Shown here in pieces: positions 1 to 7,297 of a DNA stretch of 10,000 nt. The position numbers were made by a program, and so were the translations under genes. Source of the DNA: Candidatus Aerophobota bacterium (GTDB lineage Bacteria; Aerophobota; Aerophobia; Aerophobales; B3-G15); NCBI GenBank assembly GCA_021163905.1, contig JAGGTG010000191.1, forward strand, positions 1 to 10,000, read 5' to 3'. The notes below the pieces were generated by a model. The model was given only the letters and a program-made list of their open reading frames with translations. It was not told the origin of the DNA and made no database searches. Within the stretch, counting starts at the first letter, position 1. Each line of letters begins with the position of its first letter.

Positions 1-541
1 TAATGAGATGATGAAAAAAACGGTGGATCATTTTGGAAGGTTAGATATCCTGGTGAACAACGCCGGTATTATAGCCCGGGGAATTATTGAAGATGTAACT
101 GATGAGATGCTGGATAAAGTTCTCAGCGTTAATTTTAAGGGTGTTTTTTACTGTTGTCGTGCCGCGGTTCCGATTATGAAGAAACAGAAATACGGCAAAA
201 TAGTTAACGTTTCATCAATTACAGCCAAGCGTGGTGACAATACCACTGCTCCCTGTTATGGGGCTTCAAAGGGAGCTATTCTTACCCTCACAAGATCTCT
301 TGCCAGGCAACTTGGTCCCTTTGGTATAAATGTTAACGCTGTTGCTCCACACGCTATTGATACACCTATGATGAAATACTGGGATGAGAAAAAGAGGAAG
401 GCGGTAATTGAATCCTTACCCGTGCGTAGAATGGGAAAACCAGAAGATGTAGCCCATGCTATTTTATTTTTATCTTCAGATGAGGCAGGCTTTATAACCG
501 GGGAAACTCTTAATCTAAATGGTGGTTATCTTATGGACTGA
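1..541 (+). CDS. Short-chain dehydrogenase/reductase (SDR), 5' end off the window
   Basis: NAD(P)-dependent oxidoreductase of the classical SDR family, FabG-like in layout; the substrate cannot be read from the sequence. The reading frame is open to the left edge (codons for N and E precede the first ATG at 8), so the gene starts outside the window. About 70 N-terminal residues, including the TGxxxGIG cofactor loop, are missing. Counting from the ATG at 8, the visible part has the NNAG motif (residues 17-20), the catalytic Asn (N42), the catalytic Ser (S70), and Tyr and Lys of YxxxK (Y84, K88). It ends with a typical C-terminus (TGETLNLNGG). The usual Pro-Gly after the sixth strand is Pro-His here (P114-H115). 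This loop borders the cofactor nicotinamide, so the change may be lineage-specific. The stop codon overlaps the 3' end of the convergent protease gene by 16 bases. The family call is certain; the ATG at 8 is not the true start. Confidence 0.93.
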   Translation, partial: NEMMKKTVDHFGRLDILVNNAGIIARGIIEDVTDEMLDKVLSVNFKGVFYCCRAAVPIMKKQKYGKIVNVSSITAKRGDNTTAPCYGASKGAILTLTRSLARQLGPFGINVNAVAPHAIDTPMMKYWDEKKRKAVIESLPVRRMGKPEDVAHAILFLSSDEAGFITGETLNLNGGYLMD

Positions 542-1197
542 GTAGATTCAGGGTTTTTCTTTTCTTTCTTCTGTTGTGATGGAAGAGGTCTTTCTTTTAT
601 ACGTAGGCCTCCTTTACTTAAAAGTTCATCAGCAAGACCAAAATCTATTGCTTCCCTGGCGGTAAACCAGGTTTCTTTTTTTAAAACATTTCTTATTTGT
701 TTTTCAGGTTTTCCGGTATTTTCAGCAATAAGACGGTACATCTGATCTTCCATTTTAATAAGAGCTGAACTAAACTGGATGAAATCATCAAAATTAAAGA
801 TTGAATTTTCAAGAAAAACGGTAGGCTGATGAAGCATAACTATGGTATGCTCGCCAATGTACCTTTTATCACCGCAACTTAGTATAATGGCAGCTCCAGA
901 TAGTGCCTCACCAAGAGCAACCGTAACCACCGGGCGACGCAAATTCTTGATAACATCGCATATAGCTAAAACTGCCATCAAAGACCCACCTGAAGAGGAA
1001 ATTCTTATGCCAATAGGAGTTGTTGCTGGTTTTGAATCAAGGTTAATTAAAGAGGTAATAGTTTCCTCTGCCTTTACACTATCTATTTCTCCTGAAATGC
1101 TAATCCAGTCATCTCTATCAATTTCGGGCATCTGTGCCCAGGAATAAAGGCTTAAAACTAACAATAAAAAAATAGCTACTCCTATTTTTTTTAACAT
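526..1197 (-). CDS. Exported ClpP-like serine protease (family S14)
   Basis: A ClpP-fold serine peptidase of 223 residues that appears to be exported. Residues 1-21 form a signal peptide (KK, a hydrophobic run, then SWA before Q22) with no lipobox cysteine. The ClpP core follows: SGEID near residue 35, the SSSGGS oxyanion strand (67-72), the nucleophile elbow GEALSGA with Ser100, and LHQP with His123. The acid position of the triad (Asp in E. coli ClpP) is Glu175 in KKETWFTAREA. To my recollection this ETW form is seen in phage-type ClpP-like head-maturation proteases, but no phage genes lie nearby. The Lys-rich C-terminal tail (about 207-223) has no ClpP equivalent. Cytoplasmic ClpP depends on a Clp ATPase, which would not be available outside the membrane, so this enzyme probably works alone or as part of quality control. 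The start is supported by AAAGGA 7 bases upstream. It lies 32 bases after the 135-residue gene and probably shares its transcript. Confidence 0.85.
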   Translation of the reverse strand: MLKKIGVAIFLLLVLSLYSWAQMPEIDRDDWISISGEIDSVKAEETITSLINLDSKPATTPIGIRISSSGGSLMAVLAICDVIKNLRRPVVTVALGEALSGAAIILSCGDKRYIGEHTIVMLHQPTVFLENSIFNFDDFIQFSSALIKMEDQMYRLIAENTGKPEKQIRNVLKKETWFTAREAIDFGLADELLSKGGLRIKERPLPSQQKKEKKNPESTQSIR

Positions 1198-1204
1198 TTT
1201 ATAT

Positions 1205-1211
1205 TCCTTTT
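1205..1211 (-). promoter_or_regulatory. Ribosome binding site of the ClpP-like gene
   Basis: On the - strand, AAAAGGA lies 7 bases before the ATG at 1197. It supports this start and therefore the signal peptide. Confidence 0.6.
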
Positions 1212-1229
1212 TATTAATTTATTTTTTAA

Positions 1230-1637
1230 CTACATATATTCAAGCATATCTTCAATTATGTCTTCCACATTGTAAACCATGCATTTACTTGGCATCCACA
1301 GAGCAACATCTCTTAATTGAGCTGGAACATCAAGCTCAATATGAATTGAAATTTCCCCCTGAAGCAGCCTTGCATATCTTTTACCTGCAAGGGATCTTGC
1401 ATATGCCATAATTTTTCTTCTTTTTTCAGGAGTCACCTTATCCTTGCCGGGAAGAATCACAACCGTGATTCCCTCAAGCCTATAGTTATTAGGCTCTAAC
1501 CTGCGTATTCTGGCTATTCCAACATATCTTGTTTTTTCAGCACGTGTTCTGCAGAGTCTGCCGTAAGGCACAGGGTTTTCCTCTATTTTTTCCTCGGTTT
1601 CAAAACTAACACTAAAAAACTCTTCTATATACCTCAT
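1230..1637 (-). CDS. Unrecognised 135-residue protein, cotranscribed with the ClpP-like protease
   Basis: I do not recognise this protein. It has no signal peptide or membrane segment. The first 20 residues are acidic (EEFF and TEEKIEEN stretches). The middle (about 27-90) is rich in Arg and Lys. The C-terminal third (about 93-135) alternates a strand-like segment (EISIHIELDVP) with an acidic helix ending EDIIEDMLEYM. There are two cysteines (C29, C119) and no metal-binding pattern. The shape suggests a small cytoplasmic alpha/beta protein. The ATG at 1637 follows AAGGG with 7 bases between, and a good sigma-70 promoter lies about 45-70 bases upstream, so I believe the gene is real. It is first in a two-gene unit with the exported protease, 32 bases apart; a functional link is plausible but unproven. 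Confidence 0.7.
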   Translation of the reverse strand: MRYIEEFFSVSFETEEKIEENPVPYGRLCRTRAEKTRYVGIARIRRLEPNNYRLEGITVVILPGKDKVTPEKRRKIMAYARSLAGKRYARLLQGEISIHIELDVPAQLRDVALWMPSKCMVYNVEDIIEDMLEYM

Positions 1638-1680
1638 CTTACTACCCTTAAATTATCCTGCATTTTTATAATGCTAATAA

Positions 1681-1708
1681 ATTATGTTAAATATATCTAA
1701 ACTGTCAA
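1681..1708 (-). promoter_or_regulatory. Sigma-70 promoter for the 135-residue/ClpP-like pair
   Basis: On the - strand there is a perfect -35 box TTGACA (1708-1703), a 16-base spacer and CATAAT (1686-1681), five of six bases of the -10 consensus. The expected transcript start is near 1674, giving a leader of about 37 bases. It has the same layout as the promoter at 9786-9813. The upstream flank is A/T-rich and holds a phased direct repeat (1715-1735). Confidence 0.65.
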
Positions 1709-1714
1709 ATGAAT

Positions 1715-1735
1715 AAAATCTTTAGAAAATCTTTA
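1715..1735. repeat. Ten-base direct repeat with 11-base period upstream of a promoter
   Basis: AAAATCTTTA occurs exactly at 1715-1724 and again at 1726-1735, one helical turn apart. Relative to the predicted start at 1674 it spans about -41 to -61, where an UP element or an activator site would lie. It could also be a chance feature of A/T-rich spacer DNA. Confidence 0.5.
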
Positions 1736-1744
1736 AGATAAGTA

Positions 1745-4700
1745 TTATTTCACGGAAAGGGCCTCATAAACCTTCCGCGCTAAAACTTCAAGTTGAAAGG
1801 GTTTTTGCAAATAATCAATAACCCCTTCAGCTTTGAGTTTTTTTATCTCATCCCCCAGGCTGTAGCCACTCACAAGCAAAACCTTAACCCCGGGGCTGAT
1901 CCGGTTCAGTTTCCGATAAAGATCTCCCCCACTCATATCAGGCATCACCATATCCGTTATAACCAGGGAGATCTCACCCTGGTGAGAGTTGAAAATTTGG
2001 AGAGCCTCCTTTGCGTTTGATGCCACCAGTACCCTGTAGCCCAGTTTTTCCAGCATATTTTGACCAACCTCCCGTACCAATTCCTCATCTTCAACCAGAA
2101 GTATCTTTTGATCTTCTCCTTTGGGTATATTTAAAATATCTGCCCGGGGTATTTTCTCCCCTTTTTTAAAAAACGGTAGATAAATAATAACTTGTGTTCC
2201 TCTTCCCACTTCACTTTCAAGATAGATATAACCATTGTGTTGTTTCACTATACCATAAACCTGAGAAAGCCCAAGTCCTGTTCCTTTACCGGGTGATTTG
2301 GTAGTAAAAAAAGGCTCAAAAGCGTGTTTTTTCACCTCATCATTCATTCCACATCCCGTATCTTCTACCTTTAACATAACATACTCTCCGGGTGAAAGTC
2401 CTATATAGCTTTGCACATCTTCTTTGCTAAGAAGGACCTTCTTCAGGTGAAAAGTCAGGGTTCCTCCGTTGGGCATGGCATCGCGGGCATTAGTTGCAAG
2501 GTTCATTATAAGCTGTTGGATATGAGTTGGATCGGCAAATACAGTGTAATCTCCAGGTTGTATCTCCCAATGAATAAGGATATTCTCGGGTAAGGTGCGT
2601 CTGAGAAGTTTCATTATCTCTTTAAGAAAGGAGGATAAATTAAGGGGTTTTTTCTCCGTTATCGAACGGCGGCTAAAATCAAGTATTTGTCGAATAAGCT
2701 CACTTGCCCGCTGTCCTTGAGAGATAATAATCTCCAGATCCTTTCTTAAAGGATGTGCGGTACCAAGTTTCATCAAACCAAGTTGTGCAAAACCAATAAT
2801 GCTGGTTAAAAGGTTATTGAAATCATGGGCAATACCTCCGGCAAGCTGACCAATTGTGGCAAGCCTTTCCTGCTGTTCTATTCTTCTTTGTGCCTCCCGT
2901 TCCTCAGTTACATCATCCACCACCACTACCACACCTTCATCTTTGCCAAAAAAAGAGGCAGTTACCTCGATTATCCTCTTAGGTGAACCCTGGATAACAA
3001 TTTCCTGGTGTCTGCCGGCTTTAGTAAGTCGAATAATATCCTCAATTTTTACTCCTCCAAACTCCCTATACACATCTTTATCAGTGCTGGTCAAAAATGG
3101 TAAAAGTTCCCGAGCTCTTGGATTAATAGCTGTGATATGCCTTGTTTTATCAAGTAAGATAACCCCTTCCCTCATACTCTCTATAGCTGTTTCCACCCGG
3201 GTTTGTTCCTTTGCCAGCAGGGATTGCAATCTCTGAATGGAAATAGATGCCTGATTAGCCAGAGTGTAAAGAATGCGGATTTGCTCTTCAGAGAAGAAGC
3301 TTTCCTCCTCCTTTCCTACAAAAATCGTCCCAATAGTCTTTTTATTGACAATAAGCGGAACTGTAAAGCTGGAGGCAAGATTTTTTATTGAAGGTGCTCG
3401 GGGGTTGTAATTTTTTGCTTTAAAGGTCTTTATGTTTAAACGTTCCTCTTCTACAGGGACATCGGATAGCTGACAAAAGGCATTTATTATTTCCTTTTTT
3501 ATCTCTAATTTTACTTTAGATGTGAGAGGACGTACCTTCTTTATAAAAAATTCATACTCCTTACCTATATTCAAGAAAGAAGCAGCTACATCGTAGTCAA
3601 CTATTCGATGAAGATAACGAAGGATAAGTTGAAAAAGTTCATTATAGCTAAGAGTGTAACCTATTTTCTTAGAGAGCTCATATAAAATCTGGAGCTCAAA
3701 AGTGCGCTGTTTAATTCGCTTCTCAAGATTGGCATTTAAATTCTTTAACTTATCCCACAGGTATCCACTCTCAATAGTAGCGGCAAATACAGGTTTTACC
3801 TTATCTAATAGTTTTAAGTGCTCCTTCGTAAAAGCCCTTACCTTGCTACTTGCCAGCATCAAAAAAACCTTGAAATCCTCTCGGTAAATTAAAGGATAAA
3901 AGATAACTGAACGAAGGTTGTACTTTGCTCCAATCTTGCACCAGTTGTAAGGACCACTTCTCAAATCAGGAATGAGTAAAACTTGTTTTTGTTTTGAAAG
4001 CTCTTTAGCTGGCGGCATCTCCAAGGGAATGTAGTCCACCTTTTCTTTGCCAAATATCTCACCAAGAATGGAAGATACATCAAATTCTTTAACTTTCCAT
4101 AAAAGTTTTCTTTTTATCAGCTTATCCCCGGATTCCCAGGTAAAAAGAACTGCTAAGACAAGGGGAATGTGCTCTTTTAGCGCTTCAAAAGAAAGGCGTA
4201 TCATATTCTGTCCTGGTTTACGTCTGGCAAGTAAGTGGTAAATCTGGGAGAGCAGCTTTTCCTCTTTTTCAGCTTTTTTGCGTTTTGTTATATCCTGCAG
4301 GGTAAGAATAACTGCCCTTTCCTCTTCCTTTTTTATAGGTGTGGTATTGATGAGAAAAACTCGCTCTGATACCTCAGTATCTGTTTTAATTTTAATGGGA
4401 ATAGTTACCTCTTTGTTAAACTGAGGCCTGCCTATCTTAAGTGTTTTAAGTATACTTTTTTGTAGCTCACACTTCTGGCAAAAAGGGCTAAAGCCACAGC
4501 CACGTGGATCATCAAGACGGTGGGAGCAGCGCAGTACCTCACCCACCACTTTACCAATCACTTTTTCAGGATAAATACCTATCTCCTGCTCCACTGCTCT
4601 GCTTATTTCTACCACCCGAGCATCTTTATCCACTACAATAATGGGGATAGGGGAACCTTTAAAGATAGCACTTACCTGTTGAGAGTACTCGTAAGCCTTC

Positions 4701-5071
4701 TTAGTCTTTTCAAGAAGATACTCTATGACCTTTTCATATCGCACAATACCAAGGGGCTTTTTCTCGTCCATCACTATTAGAGTTTGTCGCTTGGCCTCTT
4801 GCAATTTTTTTAAAAGGGAGGAAAGAGAAATATTTTTAGAAATTGTTGGGGAAGGTTTTAAATCAGCATCTCTAAGCTGACGCATTAGCGGTACACCGGC
4901 AAGGTTATTTGAAGAAATACATACCCACCCCTTTTCCAGATGCACCAGAGCAAAGGAAAATCCTCTTTGCTTAAATTGCTTTAGAACCTCATCAACACTA
5001 TCGTTGCTATAGAAAATTGGAACTTTCTCCAGTACTTCCTGAATACCTGCATCCTCCAGTGAGTCAATCAT
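1745..5071 (-). CDS. Soluble hybrid histidine kinase: CBS pair-PAS-GAF-GAF-PAS-HisKA-HATPase-REC
   Basis: A 1108-residue cytoplasmic sensor kinase with its own receiver domain; I see no membrane segment or signal peptide. Approximate domains: a divergent CBS pair (8-125); a PAS domain (132-265) with a Cys/His cluster C182-x-H184, C192, C198, C201; a GAF domain (272-435); a coiled linker (437-460); a second GAF (462-615); a PAS domain (625-725) joined by a helix to the kinase core. The phosphoacceptor is His749 in GGIAHDFNNLL. The ATPase has its N box (N857, N861), G1 box DTGCGM (904-909), F box FEPFFTTK and GKGTGLGL (928-935). The C-terminal receiver has the acidic pair E994/D995, phospho-Asp1040, Ser1068 and Lys1090. 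All key residues are intact, so phosphotransfer from His749 to Asp1040 is expected. No Hpt domain is visible here. The ATG at 5071 has AAGGAG 7 bases upstream and overlaps the 123-residue gene by 8 bases, so translation is coupled. Signal and output target are unknown. Confidence 0.93.
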   Translation of the reverse strand: MIDSLEDAGIQEVLEKVPIFYSNDSVDEVLKQFKQRGFSFALVHLEKGWVCISSNNLAGVPLMRQLRDADLKPSPTISKNISLSSLLKKLQEAKRQTLIVMDEKKPLGIVRYEKVIEYLLEKTKKAYEYSQQVSAIFKGSPIPIIVVDKDARVVEISRAVEQEIGIYPEKVIGKVVGEVLRCSHRLDDPRGCGFSPFCQKCELQKSILKTLKIGRPQFNKEVTIPIKIKTDTEVSERVFLINTTPIKKEEERAVILTLQDITKRKKAEKEEKLLSQIYHLLARRKPGQNMIRLSFEALKEHIPLVLAVLFTWESGDKLIKRKLLWKVKEFDVSSILGEIFGKEKVDYIPLEMPPAKELSKQKQVLLIPDLRSGPYNWCKIGAKYNLRSVIFYPLIYREDFKVFLMLASSKVRAFTKEHLKLLDKVKPVFAATIESGYLWDKLKNLNANLEKRIKQRTFELQILYELSKKIGYTLSYNELFQLILRYLHRIVDYDVAASFLNIGKEYEFFIKKVRPLTSKVKLEIKKEIINAFCQLSDVPVEEERLNIKTFKAKNYNPRAPSIKNLASSFTVPLIVNKKTIGTIFVGKEEESFFSEEQIRILYTLANQASISIQRLQSLLAKEQTRVETAIESMREGVILLDKTRHITAINPRARELLPFLTSTDKDVYREFGGVKIEDIIRLTKAGRHQEIVIQGSPKRIIEVTASFFGKDEGVVVVVDDVTEEREAQRRIEQQERLATIGQLAGGIAHDFNNLLTSIIGFAQLGLMKLGTAHPLRKDLEIIISQGQRASELIRQILDFSRRSITEKKPLNLSSFLKEIMKLLRRTLPENILIHWEIQPGDYTVFADPTHIQQLIMNLATNARDAMPNGGTLTFHLKKVLLSKEDVQSYIGLSPGEYVMLKVEDTGCGMNDEVKKHAFEPFFTTKSPGKGTGLGLSQVYGIVKQHNGYIYLESEVGRGTQVIIYLPFFKKGEKIPRADILNIPKGEDQKILLVEDEELVREVGQNMLEKLGYRVLVASNAKEALQIFNSHQGEISLVITDMVMPDMSGGDLYRKLNRISPGVKVLLVSGYSLGDEIKKLKAEGVIDYLQKPFQLEVLARKVYEALSVK

Positions 5072-5435
5072 AAGCTATCTCCTTGGTTACCGAGACCTCA
5101 ATATTCACATCAACTCTAAGGCAATCAGTCTCATCCATAATCTTCTCTGCTGTCTCAATTAAAAGTGGAACAAATTTTCCCTGAGGCACCTTGCGTAGAT
5201 CCGACTTTCTAACAATTAGAGCCTCAATTATTGGGTGCTCCACAGAGATGAGTTTAAACTGTCCCTTAAGTAACACCTCCAGTGAATTGTAAAGCGCCTG
5301 AGAGCCAATTGGGGATTTTCTTCCTACAATCAGGGCATCACGTACCGGTGGTAGTGAGAACTGAGTGAAAGTTGTGGAAACAGTAACTCTTTTCTTTCCT
5401 TCAGGAATAGCGACTCCTTCCTTTTTAAGATCCAT
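5064..5435 (-). CDS. Unrecognised 123-residue protein between the HD-GYP regulator and the hybrid kinase
   Basis: I do not recognise this family. It has no signal peptide or membrane segment. Residues 1-16 are charged, 17-40 look like strands around TVSTTFTQFSLPPVRDALIVG, a helix-like stretch (44-57) follows, then FKLISVEHPIIEALIV (60-75), a helix (88-102) and a final strand DVNIEVSVTK (109-118). This suggests a compact alpha/beta fold. There is one cysteine (C105). The start at 5435 is preceded by AGGAG with 9 bases between. It lies 26 bases after the HD-GYP stop and overlaps the kinase start by 8 bases. Being locked between two signalling genes, it may be an accessory or ligand-binding partner of the kinase; this is inference from position only. 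Confidence 0.75.
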   Translation of the reverse strand: MDLKKEGVAIPEGKKRVTVSTTFTQFSLPPVRDALIVGRKSPIGSQALYNSLEVLLKGQFKLISVEHPIIEALIVRKSDLRKVPQGKFVPLLIETAEKIMDETDCLRVDVNIEVSVTKEIAYD

Positions 5436-5461
5436 CGTGGTTTTCTCCTGGTATATTATTT

Positions 5462-6463
5462 TTAACTTAATAGGGCACCCTCTTTTAATAATTTAAGAAA
5501 AATGGGCACCAGTTCAGGATCAAACTTACTCCCTGCATCCTGTTCTATTTCCCTACAGGCTCTTTTAACTGAAAGAGCTTTTCGATAAGGTCTGTCAGTG
5601 GTCATAGCATCATAGGAATCAACCAGAGCAACAATTCGGGCCCCAAGTGGAATAGCTTTTTCTTTCAGACCATCCGGATACCCCTTGCCATCCCAGCGCT
5701 CGTGATGTCCCCTTACAATAGGACCCACCTTATTGGCAAAACGCATAGGCTGGATAATACTTTCACCAATAATGGGGTGTTTTCTAATTTCAAGCCATTC
5801 CTGTTCAGTAAGAGGACCGGGTTTTCGCAGGATAGCCTCACTAACACCAATTTTACCAATATCATGAAGAATACCCCCGTAACGTATAGCAAGTATCTCC
5901 TGAGATTCCAGATTTAAGGCTCTCCCCAAACGTTCTGCATAGTTAGCTATACGCAGGATATGCTCCTTGGTATAAGAATCCTTAGCTTCAACAGCCCGTG
6001 CCAGGGCAAAAATCACACTTTCTGTCTGCTCCAGCTGGTCGGTTAGGCGTTTGATTCGTAAAAGATTACGTACCCTGGTTAAAAGCTCGGTTAAATTAAA
6101 TGGTTTACTTAAAAACTCATCGGCTCCAGCTTCCAGACCCTGGATCTTGCTTTGAAAATCCTGCAGGGCTGTGAGTAAAATTACAGGAATAAGCTGTGTC
6201 CTGTTATCTGATTTCAAACGACGACAAACCTCAAATCCACTTATACCAGGCATCATTACATCCAGAAGGATAAGATCTGGTGGGTCCGCAAATGCTTTTT
6301 TAAGTGCTTCCTCACCCGAGTAAGCTTTTATAACCTTATAACTATTAGCCTTAAGATAGGATTGTACAAGATCCACGTTAGCAGGTTCATCATCTACCAC
6401 TAAAATCATTCCACTGTACTGGTCCTCCTTACTTGCTTTTTTTTCAACTTTTGTTTTTCTCAT
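5462..6463 (-). CDS. Response regulator with HD-GYP domain (predicted c-di-GMP phosphodiesterase)
   Basis: A 333-residue RpfG-type regulator. The receiver (about 18-137) has the acidic pair D24/D25, phospho-Asp68 in LLDVMMP, Thr98 and Lys120. A short helical linker (138-155) leads to the HD-GYP domain (156-330), with His169, the HD pair in HDIGKIG (H200, D201), H229, HH at 253-254 in HHERWDGKGYP, the GYP triplet (261-263) and D282. The full set of metal ligands makes an active enzyme likely. The family hydrolyses cyclic di-GMP to pGpG or GMP, with activity set by receiver phosphorylation. The likely phosphate source is the hybrid kinase two genes downstream, perhaps via an Hpt protein elsewhere. 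The gene begins 3 bases after the permease stop. Its AAAGGG ribosome site lies inside the permease coding end, so it is in the transporter operon. Confidence 0.93.
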   Translation of the reverse strand: MRKTKVEKKASKEDQYSGMILVVDDEPANVDLVQSYLKANSYKVIKAYSGEEALKKAFADPPDLILLDVMMPGISGFEVCRRLKSDNRTQLIPVILLTALQDFQSKIQGLEAGADEFLSKPFNLTELLTRVRNLLRIKRLTDQLEQTESVIFALARAVEAKDSYTKEHILRIANYAERLGRALNLESQEILAIRYGGILHDIGKIGVSEAILRKPGPLTEQEWLEIRKHPIIGESIIQPMRFANKVGPIVRGHHERWDGKGYPDGLKEKAIPLGARIVALVDSYDAMTTDRPYRKALSVKRACREIEQDAGSKFDPELVPIFLKLLKEGALLS

Positions 6464-6466
6464 TTA

Positions 6467-7297
6467 TTATCCCTTTATAGCTCCACCAGCCAGACCCTTC
6501 ACCAGCTGTTTTTCAATTAAAATAAATAAGATAATAACAGGGGCAATGGCAAATAAAGAAGCTGCTGTAAGATACTGCCATTGCACTTCCCACCTTCCAA
6601 CAAGATCGTAAAGACCCAGCGTTAGAGGTCTTTTTGCTGCAGTGTTGATAAGAGTTAAGGCAAACATAAACTCATTCCAGGCAGTAATGAAGGTATAAAT
6701 AAGGGTGGTAACCACTCCAGGTAAGGCAATAGGTAGTATAATACGGGTTATGGTTTTTAACCGTGTACACCCATCTATAAGAGCAGCCTCCTCTATTTCT
6801 ATGGGAATGGTGGAAAAATAGCCATTTAGCATCCAGATGGAAAATGCCAGGGTAAATACGGTATTTACAATAATTAAAGATGACAGAGTATCAACCAGAC
6901 CTAATTTGGCAAATATCTTAAATAAGGAGATAACCACGATAATAGGAGAGAACATCTGAACAACCAGGAACGAGAACAGTAAGGTTCTCCTTCCGTAAAA
7001 TTTTAATCGAGAAACAGCATAAGCAGCAGGGATACACAAGATTATATTAAAAACCGTTGCCCCCGAGGCAATAATAAAACTGTTGACAAAATAATGAGCC
7101 AAGGGGTATTTTGTCCATACATCGGTAAAATTCCTCCACCAGAGCTTATGAGGTATCCAATGAGGAGGAGAGGTGTAGACCTCTTTTAGCGGTTTAAGTG
7201 CGGTGGATAAAGCCACAAAAAATGGGAATAGGAGTATCAAAAGTACAATTACAGTTAAAATATAAATAACAATTTTTCCTTTGTTTTTTTGTTTCAT
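6467..7297 (-). CDS. Sugar ABC transporter permease, MalG type (CUT1)
   Basis: A 276-residue inner-membrane permease of the carbohydrate uptake (CUT1) type. It has about six membrane helices: roughly 9-31, 70-92, 107-128, 138-158, 190-212 and 243-262. The EAA loop, the contact site for the ATPase, spans about 169-192 (IEEAALIDG followed by IILPIALP). The C-terminus GLAGGAIKG is typical for MalG-like subunits. It pairs with the MalF-type permease upstream. The start overlaps that gene's stop as ATGA, with AAAGGG 4 bases upstream, indicating translational coupling. The substrate cannot be deduced. No ATPase gene lies in the window, so a shared MsmK/UgpC-like ATPase encoded elsewhere is expected. 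Confidence 0.95.
   Translation of the reverse strand: MKQKNKGKIVIYILTVIVLLILLFPFFVALSTALKPLKEVYTSPPHWIPHKLWWRNFTDVWTKYPLAHYFVNSFIIASGATVFNIILCIPAAYAVSRLKFYGRRTLLFSFLVVQMFSPIIVVISLFKIFAKLGLVDTLSSLIIVNTVFTLAFSIWMLNGYFSTIPIEIEEAALIDGCTRLKTITRIILPIALPGVVTTLIYTFITAWNEFMFALTLINTAAKRPLTLGLYDLVGRWEVQWQYLTAASLFAIAPVIILFILIEKQLVKGLAGGAIKG

Noticed and set aside
842..1147. A 101-codon + strand open frame opposite the ClpP-like gene
   Set aside because: It lies wholly within a well-supported protease gene, has no recognisable domain, and its composition fits an antisense shadow.
1660..1674. Small hairpin GCATT/AATGC after the promoter at 1681
   Set aside because: Only 5 bp and A/T-rich with no U-run; it coincides with the predicted transcript start and is probably chance.
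2856..3236. A 126-codon + strand open frame opposite the kinase
   Set aside because: The Ser/Cys/Thr-rich low-complexity translation is typical of an antisense shadow, and the kinase on the other strand is intact here.
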